Source of the DNA: Actinomadura xylanilytica
GTDB taxonomy: Bacteria > Actinomycetota > Actinomycetes > Streptosporangiales > Streptosporangiaceae
DNA length: 64,000 nt
Reading direction: 5' to 3'
NCBI RefSeq assembly: GCF_030283145.1
Contig: NZ_JASNWE010000005.1
Location: 496,001 to 560,000 of the forward strand
Shown: piece after piece, positions 25,791 to 34,535 of the stretch
Layout: each line of letters starts with the position of its first letter
Position numbering within the stretch: the first letter of the stretch is position 1
The notes under the pieces: generated by a model
Seen by the model: the letters and a program-made list of their open reading frames with translations, nothing else
What the model was told of the DNA's origin: nothing
The model's database searches: none
Made by a program: the position numbers and the translations under genes

Positions 25791-26855
25791 ATGATCCCCG
25801 TCCGGCTCGACCGCGTCGGCAAGCGCTACGGCACGAACGAGTTCGTGGTCAACGACATCGACGTGACCATCGGCTCCGGTGAGTTCTTCACCCTGCTGGG
25901 GCCGTCCGGCTGCGGCAAGTCGACCACCCTGCGCATGATCGCCGGGTTCGTCGCCCCCACCACCGGCCGCATCCTGTTCGGCGAACGCGAGGTCACCTCC
26001 ACCCCGCCGAACAAGCGCGGCACCGGCATGGTGTTCCAGAACTACGCGCTGTTCCCCCATCTCAACGTCGCGCAGAACGTGGCGTACGGGCTGGTCACCC
26101 GCAAGGTGCCCAAGCCCGAGCGGACGCGGCGGGTCGAGCGGGCCCTGGAGTCGGTCGGGCTCGGCGCCCTCGCCGACCGGCCCATCGACCGGCTCTCCGG
26201 CGGCCAGCAGCAGCGGGTCGCGCTGGCCCGCGCCCTGGTGATCTCCCCGGAGGTGCTGCTGCTGGACGAGCCGCTGTCCAACCTGGACGCCAAGCTGCGC
26301 GAGGAGACCCGGACCGAGATCCGCCGGGCCCAGCGCGAGGCGGGCATCACCAGCGTCTACGTCACCCACGACCAGGCCGAGGCGATGGCGATGAGCGACC
26401 GGATCGCGGTGCTGGACGCCGGCCGCCTGCATCAGGTCGGCACCCCGCGCGAGATCTACCACCGTCCCGCCACCGCGTTCGTCGCCCGGTTCATCGGCAG
26501 CAGCAACGTGCTGGACGCCGAGGTCGTGGCGAGCTCGCCGGACGGCGCGGTGGTCGAGCTGGCGAGCGGCGGCCGGGTCGAGGCCGCCCGCCCGGCGGAC
26601 CTGGCGGTCGCCGCGGGGGACCGGGTCGCGGTGTCGGTCCGGCCGGAGAACCTGCGGCTGACCGCGCCGGGCACCGGGACGCTGGACGCGGTCGTCACCG
26701 CGGCCGAGTTCACCGGCGCCAGCAGCCAGTTCGACGTGGCCTGCGGCGACCTCGAGCTCTCGGTCACCGCGCCGGACTCGGCCGAACTTCCCCGGCCCGG
26801 CGACACCGTCGGCCTGCGGGTGGACCCCGGGCACGCATGGCTGGTGCGCCGATGA
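25791..26855 (+). CDS. ABC importer ATPase (PotA/FbpC type)
   Basis: A 354-aa ATPase. Walker A GPSGCGKST (about 38-46), Q-loop in GMVFQNYALFPHLNV, signature LSGGQQQRVALARAL, Walker B LLLDEPLSNLDAKLREE and H-loop VTHDQAEAMAMSDR are all intact. A C-terminal TOBE regulatory domain follows (VAVSVRPENLRLTAPGTG..). The start ATG 25791 has GTGAGG upstream. Its stop overlaps the permease start (ATGA), so the two proteins are made in a coupled way. Confidence 0.92.
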   Translation: MIPVRLDRVGKRYGTNEFVVNDIDVTIGSGEFFTLLGPSGCGKSTTLRMIAGFVAPTTGRILFGEREVTSTPPNKRGTGMVFQNYALFPHLNVAQNVAYGLVTRKVPKPERTRRVERALESVGLGALADRPIDRLSGGQQQRVALARALVISPEVLLLDEPLSNLDAKLREETRTEIRRAQREAGITSVYVTHDQAEAMAMSDRIAVLDAGRLHQVGTPREIYHRPATAFVARFIGSSNVLDAEVVASSPDGAVVELASGGRVEAARPADLAVAAGDRVAVSVRPENLRLTAPGTGTLDAVVTAAEFTGASSQFDVACGDLELSVTAPDSAELPRPGDTVGLRVDPGHAWLVRR

Positions 26856-28645
26856 GTACCGGCACCCTCACCACCGCGCCGCCCGACACCGGCGGCCGGG
26901 CCCGCCGCCGGCTGCCCTCCCGCGACTCCGACAGGTTCGTGTACGTGCTGGCGCTGCCGGTCATCGCGATCCTGGTGTTCTTCGTCCTCATCCCGATGCT
27001 GGCCACCGCGCGCACCTCCGCCGGCGGCGCGGGGTTCGCGGCCAACTACCGGGCGCTGCTGTCGGGGTCGGGCGCGCACGCGCTGCTGCTGTCGATCGGC
27101 ACCTCGCTGGCGTCGGTGCTGTTCTGCGGCCTCCTCGGCACGCTGCTGGCCGTCCTGCTGAACCGGTTCGAGTTCCCCGGACGGCGCGCGCTCTCGGTGT
27201 TCGCGGTGCTGCCGATGGCGCTGCCGCCGCTGATCGGCGCGGTGTCGTTCGTGCTGCTCTACAGCGAGACCGGGATCGTGCCGCGGGCCCTGCACGCGGT
27301 CACCGGGCTGAACCCGGGCGCGGTGTCGGTCGGCGGTGTGGCCGGGGTGGTCCTGGTGCACGCCTTCACCATGTACCCCTACTTCTACCTGTCGGTGTCG
27401 GCGTCCCTGGCCGGGCAGGACGTCTCGCTGGAGGAGGCCGCGACCAACCTCGGCGCGGGACGGTTCCGGGTGTGGCGGACGGTGCTGCTGCCGATGCTCA
27501 CCCCGGCGCTGGTGTCGGGCGCGCTGCTCACCTTCATGATGTCGATGGCCTCCTTCACCGCGCCGCAGTTGTTCAACGTGCAGACGCTGACGATGGAGAT
27601 CGTCTCGGCGCGCACGTCCGGCAACGCCGAGCTGGCCGCGACGCAGGCGACCGGGCTGTCGGTGGTGTCCATCGTGTTCCTGGTGGGGATGCGCTGGTAC
27701 CAGAACCGGCGGGTGCACCGGAGCCTGTCGAAGGGGGCCGCGGCGGTGCGGCGCGGGCCGTCGTCGGGACCCGCGCGGGCCGCCGCGGGGCTGGGCAGCC
27801 TGCTGCTCACGGTGGTGCTGATGGCGCCCGTCCTGGTGATCGTGCTGGTGTCGTTCTCGGCGGACGGCGCGTGGACCACCCAGATCCTGCCGCCCTCGTA
27901 CACGCTGGACAACTACCTTCAGATCTTCACCGAGCCGAGCAGCCTGCTGCCGGTCTCGGTCAGCGTGCAGGCCAGCCTGCTCGCCACCGCGGCGGCGGTC
28001 CTGGTCGGCGCGGCGGCGGCCTGGGTGGTGGCCCGGTGGAAGCTGCCCGGACGGTGGACGATGGACGTGGTCATCATGCTGCCCTGGGCGCTGCCCGGCA
28101 CCGTGATCGGCGTCAACCTGGTCACCGCGTTCAACGAGCCGGGCGCCTCCAACCTGGGGCTCACCCTGGTCGGGACGCTGTGGATCCTGCCGGTCGCCTA
28201 CTTCGTCCGGTTCGTCCCGCTGGTGTTCCGGTCCACCGGGGCCTCCCTCGACCAGCTCGACCCGTCGCTGGAGGAGGCCGCCCGCAACCTGGGCGCCGGG
28301 CCGCTGCGGGTGCTGCGCACGGTGACGTTCCCGCTGGTGCTGCGCGGCGTCCTGGCCGGCGCGCTGCTGGCCTTCGTCGACGGCGTCGGCGAGTACGTGG
28401 CCTCGGTCGTGATCTACCCGCCCGGCGTCGTGCCGATGTCGGTGGAGATCTACAACCGGATCTACGCCTCCGAGTTCGGCACCGCCGCGGCCTACGGCGG
28501 CCTCCAGATCGTGCTGATCCTGCTCGTCCTGTTCGCCTCCCGCCGGCTCGAGGAGGGCCCCCGCAGGGGCCGCTCCCGCCGCTCCCGCCGCGACGGCCCG
28601 GCCGGCAGCGGATCCGCGGCGGCGTCGGCCCTGACGGTGGGCTGA
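26852..28645 (+). CDS. ABC importer permease, two fused TM domains (FbpB/PhnV type)
   Basis: A 597-aa membrane protein with two BPD_transp_1 domains in one chain. Two EAA loops are visible: LEEAATNLGAGRFRVWRTVLLPMLTPALVSG (about 193-223) and LEEAARNLGAGPLRVLRTVTFPLVLRGVLAG (about 470-500). About 12 transmembrane helices are expected. Tandem permeases of this kind are typical of Fe(III) and aminoethylphosphonate importers. The start is ATG 26852, overlapping the ATPase stop. The C-terminus is Arg-rich (about 25 residues) and cytoplasmic. Confidence 0.92.
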   Translation: MSTGTLTTAPPDTGGRARRRLPSRDSDRFVYVLALPVIAILVFFVLIPMLATARTSAGGAGFAANYRALLSGSGAHALLLSIGTSLASVLFCGLLGTLLAVLLNRFEFPGRRALSVFAVLPMALPPLIGAVSFVLLYSETGIVPRALHAVTGLNPGAVSVGGVAGVVLVHAFTMYPYFYLSVSASLAGQDVSLEEAATNLGAGRFRVWRTVLLPMLTPALVSGALLTFMMSMASFTAPQLFNVQTLTMEIVSARTSGNAELAATQATGLSVVSIVFLVGMRWYQNRRVHRSLSKGAAAVRRGPSSGPARAAAGLGSLLLTVVLMAPVLVIVLVSFSADGAWTTQILPPSYTLDNYLQIFTEPSSLLPVSVSVQASLLATAAAVLVGAAAAWVVARWKLPGRWTMDVVIMLPWALPGTVIGVNLVTAFNEPGASNLGLTLVGTLWILPVAYFVRFVPLVFRSTGASLDQLDPSLEEAARNLGAGPLRVLRTVTFPLVLRGVLAGALLAFVDGVGEYVASVVIYPPGVVPMSVEIYNRIYASEFGTAAAYGGLQIVLILLVLFASRRLEEGPRRGRSRRSRRDGPAGSGSAAASALTVG

Positions 28646-28695
28646 CCGGCCGACCCCCCTGTGCAAATCGTCGATTCGTGGAAAGAGTGTTCTCG

Positions 28696-30156
28696 ATGCC
28701 CCTCTCCGTGTACTGGCAGAACCACCTGCGGGTGGCGTTCGAAGAGTCCGCGCCGCAGCTGTACCGGCCGATGCTGCACGCGAGCCTGGCGCACGTCGTC
28801 ATGCTCGCCGAGCAGGGCCTGCTCCCGGCCGAACGGGCCCGGCGCCTGCTCGGCGGCCTGCGCGCGCTGCTGGCCGAGGACGACGACGCGCTCGCCTTCG
28901 ACGGCAGCGTCGAGGACGTGTACTACCTGACCGAGCAGCGGCTGGCCGCCGCCGCCGGGATCGAGCCGTCCGAGCTCGACGTCCAGCTCGCCAGATCCCG
29001 CAACGACCTGGACGCCGGAGTGTTCCGGATGGTGCTGCGCGACGGCGTCCTGGACCAGGCCGAGCAGGCCCTCGGCGCCGCCGCCGTCGCCGCCGCGCAG
29101 GCCGACCGGTACGCTGACGTGCTGATCACCGGGCAGACCCACCGCCGCCCCGCGCAGCCGACCAGCCTCGGCCACGTCCTGGCCGGCTACGGCGAGGCGC
29201 TGATCAGCCAGGCCCGGGAGATGCTCTCGGTCTACGACGAGCTGAACGTCAACCCGCTCGGCTCGTGCGCGTTCGCGGGCACCGACCTGCCGATCTCCGC
29301 CGACCGGCTGACCGGGCTGCTCGGCTTCCGCGAGAGCTTCACCTCCAGCTACGAGGCGGTCGCCGGGGCCGAGCACCTGGTCCGCACCGGCGCGATCCAG
29401 GCCCGCGCGCTGGCCACCGGCGCGCGGATGGCCCGCACCCTGCTGGACTGGATGACCTGGCGCTGGATCGCCACCCCCGACGCCTACTGCCAAGGGTCCA
29501 GCATCATGCCGCAGAAGAAGAACCCGGTGGTGCTGGAGCACATGTGGTCGATGGCCGGCGCCGCCGCCGCCGACATGGCCGCCACGCTCAACAACGTCGG
29601 CGCCGCCTGGTACGAGGACTCCAACAACGCCACCACCGACGTCCAGCAGCACCTGTGGCGCGGCGGTGACCGCGCACTGCGCTTCCTCACCCTGATGCGC
29701 GGCCTGCTCGGCGAGATCACGCCGCTGGAGCCGCCGGCGCCGGACCAGGTGGTCGCCACCGGCGCCACCACCACCGCGATCGCCGAGGCCCTCGCCGGCG
29801 CGGGCGTCCCCTGGCGCGGCGCGCACTCGGTGGTCGGCGCGCTGGTCCGCCAGGCGCCCCCCGCGGAGTGGACCGAGGACCTGGTCGCGTCGGCGATCGC
29901 GGGCGCCGGGCTCGGCACCGCCGACCGCGCGGTCGTCCGGGCCGCGCTGGAGGCCGGGCTGCGGCCCGAGCGGGTGCTGGACCGCCCCCAGACGGGCGGT
30001 CCCGGACGCGACGCGGTGCGCCGCACCGCCGCGGGCGTGACCGCGGCGGCCGAGGCGCTGACCGGCGAGTTCGCCGAGCGGCGCGGCGCGCTGCGCCGCG
30101 CCGAGGACGCCCTGCGCGACGCCGTCGACGAACGTCTCGCCGCGAGCGACCGGTGA
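28696..30156 (+). CDS. argininosuccinate lyase/fumarase-superfamily lyase (not housekeeping ArgH)
   Basis: A 486-aa enzyme with the three conserved blocks of the superfamily: ARSRNDLDAG (C1), THRRPAQPTSLGH (C2, in place of ArgH's THLQRAQP) and the signature loop GSSIMPQKKNP (C3). The catalytic Ser and Lys are therefore present and it is probably active, eliminating fumarate or a related acid from an N-succinyl (or similar) substrate. It sits inside an importer operon, not with arg genes, and its substrate loops differ from ArgH, so a catabolic lyase is more likely. One candidate precedent is the EDDS (aminopolycarboxylate) lyase group. ATG 28696 is used; in-frame GTGs at 28678 and 28687 are alternatives. 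Its stop overlaps the kinase start (GTGA). Confidence 0.85.
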   Translation: MPLSVYWQNHLRVAFEESAPQLYRPMLHASLAHVVMLAEQGLLPAERARRLLGGLRALLAEDDDALAFDGSVEDVYYLTEQRLAAAAGIEPSELDVQLARSRNDLDAGVFRMVLRDGVLDQAEQALGAAAVAAAQADRYADVLITGQTHRRPAQPTSLGHVLAGYGEALISQAREMLSVYDELNVNPLGSCAFAGTDLPISADRLTGLLGFRESFTSSYEAVAGAEHLVRTGAIQARALATGARMARTLLDWMTWRWIATPDAYCQGSSIMPQKKNPVVLEHMWSMAGAAAADMAATLNNVGAAWYEDSNNATTDVQQHLWRGGDRALRFLTLMRGLLGEITPLEPPAPDQVVATGATTTAIAEALAGAGVPWRGAHSVVGALVRQAPPAEWTEDLVASAIAGAGLGTADRAVVRAALEAGLRPERVLDRPQTGGPGRDAVRRTAAGVTAAAEALTGEFAERRGALRRAEDALRDAVDERLAASDR

Positions 30157-31100
30157 GCGGTGCCGTAGCCGGGCCGGCCCGGATCACCGTGGTCGGCAAC
30201 GTGAACCTGGACGTCCTGGTCTCCGGGGTGGCCGAGCTGCCCCCGCCCGGCACCGAGCGGATCGTCCCGCCCGTCGTGCTGCGCGCGGGCGGCTCGGCGG
30301 CCAACACCGCGATCACCCTGGCCAGGCTCGGCCGGGAGACGGTGCTGACCGGGCTGGTCGGGGACGACGACACCGCGCACCTGCTGCGCCGGCAGCTCGA
30401 CATCCCCGGCCTGCGCACCCACCTCACGCGGGTCCCGGACCGGCCCACCGGGGTGACGGTCGCGGTGGAGGCGCCCGGACGCGACCGCGCGTTCCTGTCG
30501 GCGCTCGGCGCGATGGCCGTGCTGGACGCCGGTTCGGTCCCCGAGGAGGCACTGCCGGCGGAGTTCCTGCTCCTGTCGGGCTACTTCCTGCTGCCGGCCG
30601 TCCAGGGGGACCCGGCCAGGGACCTGTTCGCGCGCGCCAAGGCGGCCGGGGCCCGCACCGCGCTCGACACCGGATGGGATCCCGGCGGCTGGCCCGCGTC
30701 CACCCGCGCGGAGGTCGTCGCCGTGCTCGGCGGCGTGGACGTGTTCCTGCCCAACGAGGACGAGATCCTGGCGCTCACCGGCGCGGCGTCGGCCGAGGCG
30801 GGCGCGCAGGAGATCGCCGACGGCACCGGGGCCACCGTGGTCGTCAAGCGCGGGGCGCGCGGCGCGCTGCTCGCCCGCCCGGGCGCGCCGCTGAGCGTGC
30901 ACGCCACTCCCGAGGTGGCCGTGCGCGACTCGACGGGGGCGGGCGACGCCTTCAACGCCGGGTTGCTGCACCGCCTGGCGGGCGGCGCCGACGCCGCGGA
31001 CGCGGTGGAGTACGGGACCCGCGTCGCCGCCACCGTGATCAGCAGACCCTCCGACGACCGGGCCTTCACCCCGGGCGACGTGCTCGAGGGGGCACAGTGA
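30153..31100 (+). CDS. PfkB/ribokinase-family carbohydrate kinase
   Basis: A 315-aa kinase. The N-terminal motif VVGNVNLDVLVSG..LRAGGSAANTAITLARLG binds the sugar side, LPNEDEILALTG lies mid-protein, and the C-terminal signature DSTGAGDAFNAGLLHRL carries the catalytic Asp and anion hole. It should phosphorylate a hydroxyl on a sugar, nucleoside or polyol-like compound with ATP. GTG 30153 overlaps the lyase stop, and its own stop overlaps the next gene's GTG, so lyase, kinase and hydrolase are translated in series. The substrate is unknown and probably derives from the imported compound. Confidence 0.9.
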   Translation: MSGAVAGPARITVVGNVNLDVLVSGVAELPPPGTERIVPPVVLRAGGSAANTAITLARLGRETVLTGLVGDDDTAHLLRRQLDIPGLRTHLTRVPDRPTGVTVAVEAPGRDRAFLSALGAMAVLDAGSVPEEALPAEFLLLSGYFLLPAVQGDPARDLFARAKAAGARTALDTGWDPGGWPASTRAEVVAVLGGVDVFLPNEDEILALTGAASAEAGAQEIADGTGATVVVKRGARGALLARPGAPLSVHATPEVAVRDSTGAGDAFNAGLLHRLAGGADAADAVEYGTRVAATVISRPSDDRAFTPGDVLEGAQ

Positions 31101-32065
31101 CCACGGCACCGCGCGACATCCCCGTCGTCGACTTCCACCTGCACTTCCGCATGGAGCACGACCCGGCCACCCGCGACCTGGCCGGGGGCCAGTTCGGCTG
31201 CGCCGACCACGACGAGCGGGCCGAGGCGCGGCGGCGCGAGCAGGTCGCCGAGCAGTCGCGGCGCTGGCGGCGGGCCTGGGGCTTTCCCGACCCCGAGTCC
31301 GGGCCCGGTGCCGGACGCGGCTGGGAGGCCGAGGCCGACCTGTGGCTCGCCGAGCTCGACCGCCACCGCATCGAGCACGCCGCGTTCGTCACCGGCTGCG
31401 GCGACGAGAACGTCGCGCGGCTCGTGGCCAGGGCCCCGGGCCGGTTCTCGGGGATGGCCAACCTGACGGACCTGACCGCCCCGGACGCCGCCGCGCGCCT
31501 GGAGCACGCGGTCACCGAGCTCGGGCTGCGCGGCCTCAAGCTGTTCGCCCCGCTGCTGCCGCACCGGATCGACGACCCGGCGGCGGACCCGGTCTGGCGG
31601 GTCGCCGCCCGGTACGACATCCCCGTCCTGATCCACTTCGGGCACTGCGGGTCCAGCGGCGGGATCGCGCACAACGCGCGGATCGAGCCGGCCTGGCTGG
31701 AGCCGGTGGCCAAGCGCCATCCGGGCGTCACGTTCGTGATCCCGCACTTCGGCGTGCAGCACGTGCAGCAGGCGCTGTTCCTGTGCTGGGCCTGCCCCAA
31801 CGTGTGCGTGGACACCTCGGGCTCCAACCAGTGGGTCCGCTGGATGCCCTACCGGCTCACCCTGGAGGACCTGTTCCGCCGCTGCTACGAGACGATCGGG
31901 CCCGACCGGATCGTCTTCGGCAGCGACTCGTCCTGGTTCCCGCGCGGCTACTGCGACCGCTACCTCGCCGATCAGCTCCGGATCTGCCACGAGATGAACA
32001 TGCCGGAGCGCGATCTCCGCCAGATCTTCGGCGGCAACGCGACCCGCCTCCTGCGGCTGCCCTGA
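31097..32065 (+). CDS. metal-dependent amidohydrolase (Amidohydro_2 TIM barrel)
   Basis: A 322-aa TIM-barrel protein. The N-terminal HxH (VVDFHLHF), the strand GLKLFAPL, VLIHFGHC, the strand-six His in TFVIPHFGV, and FGSDSSWFPRG with the catalytic Asp fit the ACMSD / o-pyrocatechuate-decarboxylase-like group. This group contains both hydrolases and decarboxylases. The insert at residues 35-75 is Arg/Glu-rich and unusual. GTG 31097 overlaps the kinase stop. It is the last gene of the operon; 188 bp of featureless sequence separate it from the convergent MFS gene. Confidence 0.87.
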   Translation: MTTAPRDIPVVDFHLHFRMEHDPATRDLAGGQFGCADHDERAEARRREQVAEQSRRWRRAWGFPDPESGPGAGRGWEAEADLWLAELDRHRIEHAAFVTGCGDENVARLVARAPGRFSGMANLTDLTAPDAAARLEHAVTELGLRGLKLFAPLLPHRIDDPAADPVWRVAARYDIPVLIHFGHCGSSGGIAHNARIEPAWLEPVAKRHPGVTFVIPHFGVQHVQQALFLCWACPNVCVDTSGSNQWVRWMPYRLTLEDLFRRCYETIGPDRIVFGSDSSWFPRGYCDRYLADQLRICHEMNMPERDLRQIFGGNATRLLRLP

Positions 32066-32253
32066 GCTGAGCGGCCTCTCTGAGGAGGGCAGCGGGGGGA
32101 CGGTGTCCGCCGGCCCCGCAGCGCGATGACGCCCGCGCCGTCACGTGGCCCCTCGTCCACGCAGTGCAGCCGGAATCCGGCGGCATCGGTGTAGCGCGGG
32201 CGGAAGGGCCACGTGCCGTCGAAAAGGTCGGGAGGGTCCGCTGACGCGGTGTG

Positions 32254-33570
32254 TCAGTGGAGATCGAGGGATTGCCGATGTCGCCGGTGCCGGGCGCCGC
32301 CTGCGACGACCGGGGCGATGGTGATCAGCGTGCCCAGGCCGAGCGCCAGCCAGTAGAGCCGCTGGTGGCCGCCATGGCGCAGGAGCAGGTAGACGGTTCC
32401 GCCGCACAGCGAGCCCAGGGCTTCGCCCGTGCTCCAGCAGACCTGGCGGAGATTGAACGTCTCCAGGCGGGATCCGTGCGGCAGCCCGGCGAAGGCCGTG
32501 CTGACCGTGGAGTGGAAGAACGGTTCGGCGAGTGTGAACAGGGCGACCGCCAAGACGATGGCGGACACGGTGGGGAGGCCCGAGCCGAGCAGCAGCGCCG
32601 TCCCGCCGAAGCCCAGGGACGCCACGCCGATGAAGGCGTACGGCGGAGTCCCGCGGCTCATCAGCCTGGTCATGAGCGCGGTGGCGGGCGCCTGGAGCAG
32701 CACGACGCCGACGGCGGGCGCGGCCAGGAACGCCGCGCGCGCCGCCGGCGAGGCGATCTCGTCGGCGAGCAGGAGGACGAGGGCGGAGGCGAACTGGGCG
32801 AACATGAAGGTGCCGGCCAGGGTGGTGAGCACCGTCGATCTCGTGGTCGCCTCGCGCAGGGCGGCGCGGAGCGTGCTGCGGCCGATCGGCCATCGGGTGG
32901 TGGCGGCCGGTGTGCGCAGTCCCGCGCGGACGCCGAGGGGCAGGACCGCTCCGGCCAGCAGGTAGCAGCCGGCGACGACGGTGAACAGCGGCCGCGCGTC
33001 GCCGCCCCGGTACAGCAGCATGGCCAGGAACGGCCCGACCGAGGCGGCGACGTTGATTGCGATCATCAGGGTGGAGTAGACGCGCTGCCTGCCGATGTCG
33101 TCGGCGACGGTCTCGGCGACCAGGACGCGCGACAGCAGCGAGTGCAGGCTCATTCCGAGCCCGGCCACCAGCAGCAGCGCCAGCAGGCCCGCCGTGCCGG
33201 CGGCGTAGGGCAGGAGGCCGAATCCGGCGGCGGCCAGCACCGTGCCCGCGAACATCGCCGGCAGATACCGCCGCCGTGACAGCCATCGGCTGACCAGCAG
33301 GGCGCCCAGCCCGGCCGAGGCCGTGTAGCAGAACAGCCCCGGCCCGGCGGCGCTCGCGGCCCGGCTGCTGAGCACCAGCACGAGCACCGGCATCACCGTG
33401 TACAGCCCGAGCGAGACGGTCAGGTGGTGGGTCGACAGCACCAGCGCGAGCCGGCCGCCAGAACCGGCGGGGGTGTCGGTGGCGGGGTCGCCGGTGGTCG
33501 CGTGGTTCGTGGTGAGGCCGTCCGTGCCCGGTCCGGGCAGGGCGTGATGAGGGAAGGGTCGTTCGGACAC
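32254..33570 (-). CDS. MFS transporter (SetA/drug efflux-like)
   Basis: A 438-aa membrane protein with about 12 hydrophobic helices after a 45-residue polar N-terminus. Motifs: YTVMPVLVLVLSSRAA in TM1, GALLVSRWLSRRRYLPAM (motif A-like loop after TM2), and VLVAETVADDIGRQRVYSTLMIAINVAASVGPF. It looks like an export-type MFS carrier. GTG 33570 is preferred (GGGAG about 9 nt upstream); the frame is open further upstream without a better ribosome site. It is convergent with the amidohydrolase operon and is not obviously part of it. The cargo is unknown. Confidence 0.82.
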   Translation of the reverse strand: MSERPFPHHALPGPGTDGLTTNHATTGDPATDTPAGSGGRLALVLSTHHLTVSLGLYTVMPVLVLVLSSRAASAAGPGLFCYTASAGLGALLVSRWLSRRRYLPAMFAGTVLAAAGFGLLPYAAGTAGLLALLLVAGLGMSLHSLLSRVLVAETVADDIGRQRVYSTLMIAINVAASVGPFLAMLLYRGGDARPLFTVVAGCYLLAGAVLPLGVRAGLRTPAATTRWPIGRSTLRAALREATTRSTVLTTLAGTFMFAQFASALVLLLADEIASPAARAAFLAAPAVGVVLLQAPATALMTRLMSRGTPPYAFIGVASLGFGGTALLLGSGLPTVSAIVLAVALFTLAEPFFHSTVSTAFAGLPHGSRLETFNLRQVCWSTGEALGSLCGGTVYLLLRHGGHQRLYWLALGLGTLITIAPVVAGGARHRRHRQSLDLH

Positions 33571-33878
33571 CGCGGTGGTCTCCCATGGGGGACGCGCCCA
33601 CCGCGCGTGAGAAGGCTCAGCCGGTGGGCGGAGCGAAGGGGACGACGTCTGGCGCGCATGCCGAGGCGCGCCGCACATATGCGGCGTTCACCAGCAGCGC
33701 CTCCTGCACTCCGCCGGGAAGACCCGGCACCGTGATCCCATGATCACCCACGCCCCCGCCGTCCGCAACCGATCATCGGACGCCGGCCCCGCAGTCCCGG
33801 TAGCCGCAGAGGTCGCCGGGGCTCTGGTCGAGCCGCTCCAGCGTGCCGCGCGGCGGCGGCCCATCGGTTATCGCGCGG
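33571..33878. other. 308-bp gap, nothing recognised
   Basis: This stretch lies between the MFS start (33570) and the end of the response-regulator gene (33879). I see no gene, hairpin or repeat. It must hold the MFS promoter. Confidence 0.6.
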
Positions 33879-34535
33879 TCATCGGGGCGGGGCGACCAGA
33901 CCGGCCTCGTAGGCGATGATGACGAGGTGGACGCGGTCGCGGGCGTCGAGCTTGGTGAGCAGGCGGCTCACGTGGGCCTTGGCGGTGGCCATGCTGATGA
34001 ACAGGTGGGCGGCGATCTCCGCGTTGGACATGCCGCCTCCGACCAGGGTCAGCACCTCGCGCTCCCGTTCGGTGACGCCCTCCACCGACCGGCTCGGCGG
34101 GGACGGCTCGGGGCGCGCGGCGAACTCGCCGATCAGGCGGCGGGTGACGCTCGGCGCGATCAGTGCGTCCCCGGCGGCGACCACGCGGATCGCCGACAGG
34201 ATGTCCTCCAGCGCCATGTCCTTGACCAGGAACCCGCTCGCGCCCGCCCGGAGCGCGGCGTACACGTAGTCGTCGTCGTCGAAGGTGGTGAGCACCAGGA
34301 CGCGCACCGTGCCGGGATCCGCCATGATCATCCGGGTGGCCTCGATGCCGTCCATGCCGGGCATCCGGATGTCCATGACCACGACGTCGGGCCGAACCTC
34401 CCGGGCCAGCCGGACCGCCTGGGCGCCGGTGCCGGCCTCCCCGACGATGTCCAGGTCGGAGGTGTCGGCGATGAGCACCCGCAGACCGGCGCGGATCAGG
34501 GGCTGGTCGTCGGTCAGGACGACGCGGACCGTCAC
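33879..34535 (-). CDS. NarL/LuxR-family response regulator
   Basis: A 218-aa protein. The receiver domain is VRVVLTDDQPLIRAGLRVLI with the phospho-acceptor Asp in DVVVMDIRMPGMDG (about 53), Thr in VLVLTTFDDDDYVYAALRAGASGFLVKD and Lys at the end. The C-terminal HTH is VTEREREVLTLVGGGMSNAEIAAHLFISMATAKAHVSRLLTKL. GTG 34535 overlaps the kinase stop, so it is co-translated with its partner. The regulon is unknown. Confidence 0.92.
   Translation of the reverse strand: MTVRVVLTDDQPLIRAGLRVLIADTSDLDIVGEAGTGAQAVRLAREVRPDVVVMDIRMPGMDGIEATRMIMADPGTVRVLVLTTFDDDDYVYAALRAGASGFLVKDMALEDILSAIRVVAAGDALIAPSVTRRLIGEFAARPEPSPPSRSVEGVTEREREVLTLVGGGMSNAEIAAHLFISMATAKAHVSRLLTKLDARDRVHLVIIAYEAGLVAPPR

Noticed and set aside
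26456-28666. A 736-codon minus-strand frame opposite the ABC permease
   Set aside because: Composition (Gln/Arg/His/Gly) is a shadow of high third-position GC in the permease gene; no family resemblance.
28696-30156. Housekeeping argininosuccinate lyase (ArgH)
   Set aside because: The gene lies in an importer/kinase operon, no arg genes are near, and the C2 loop differs from ArgH; I keep only the superfamily call.
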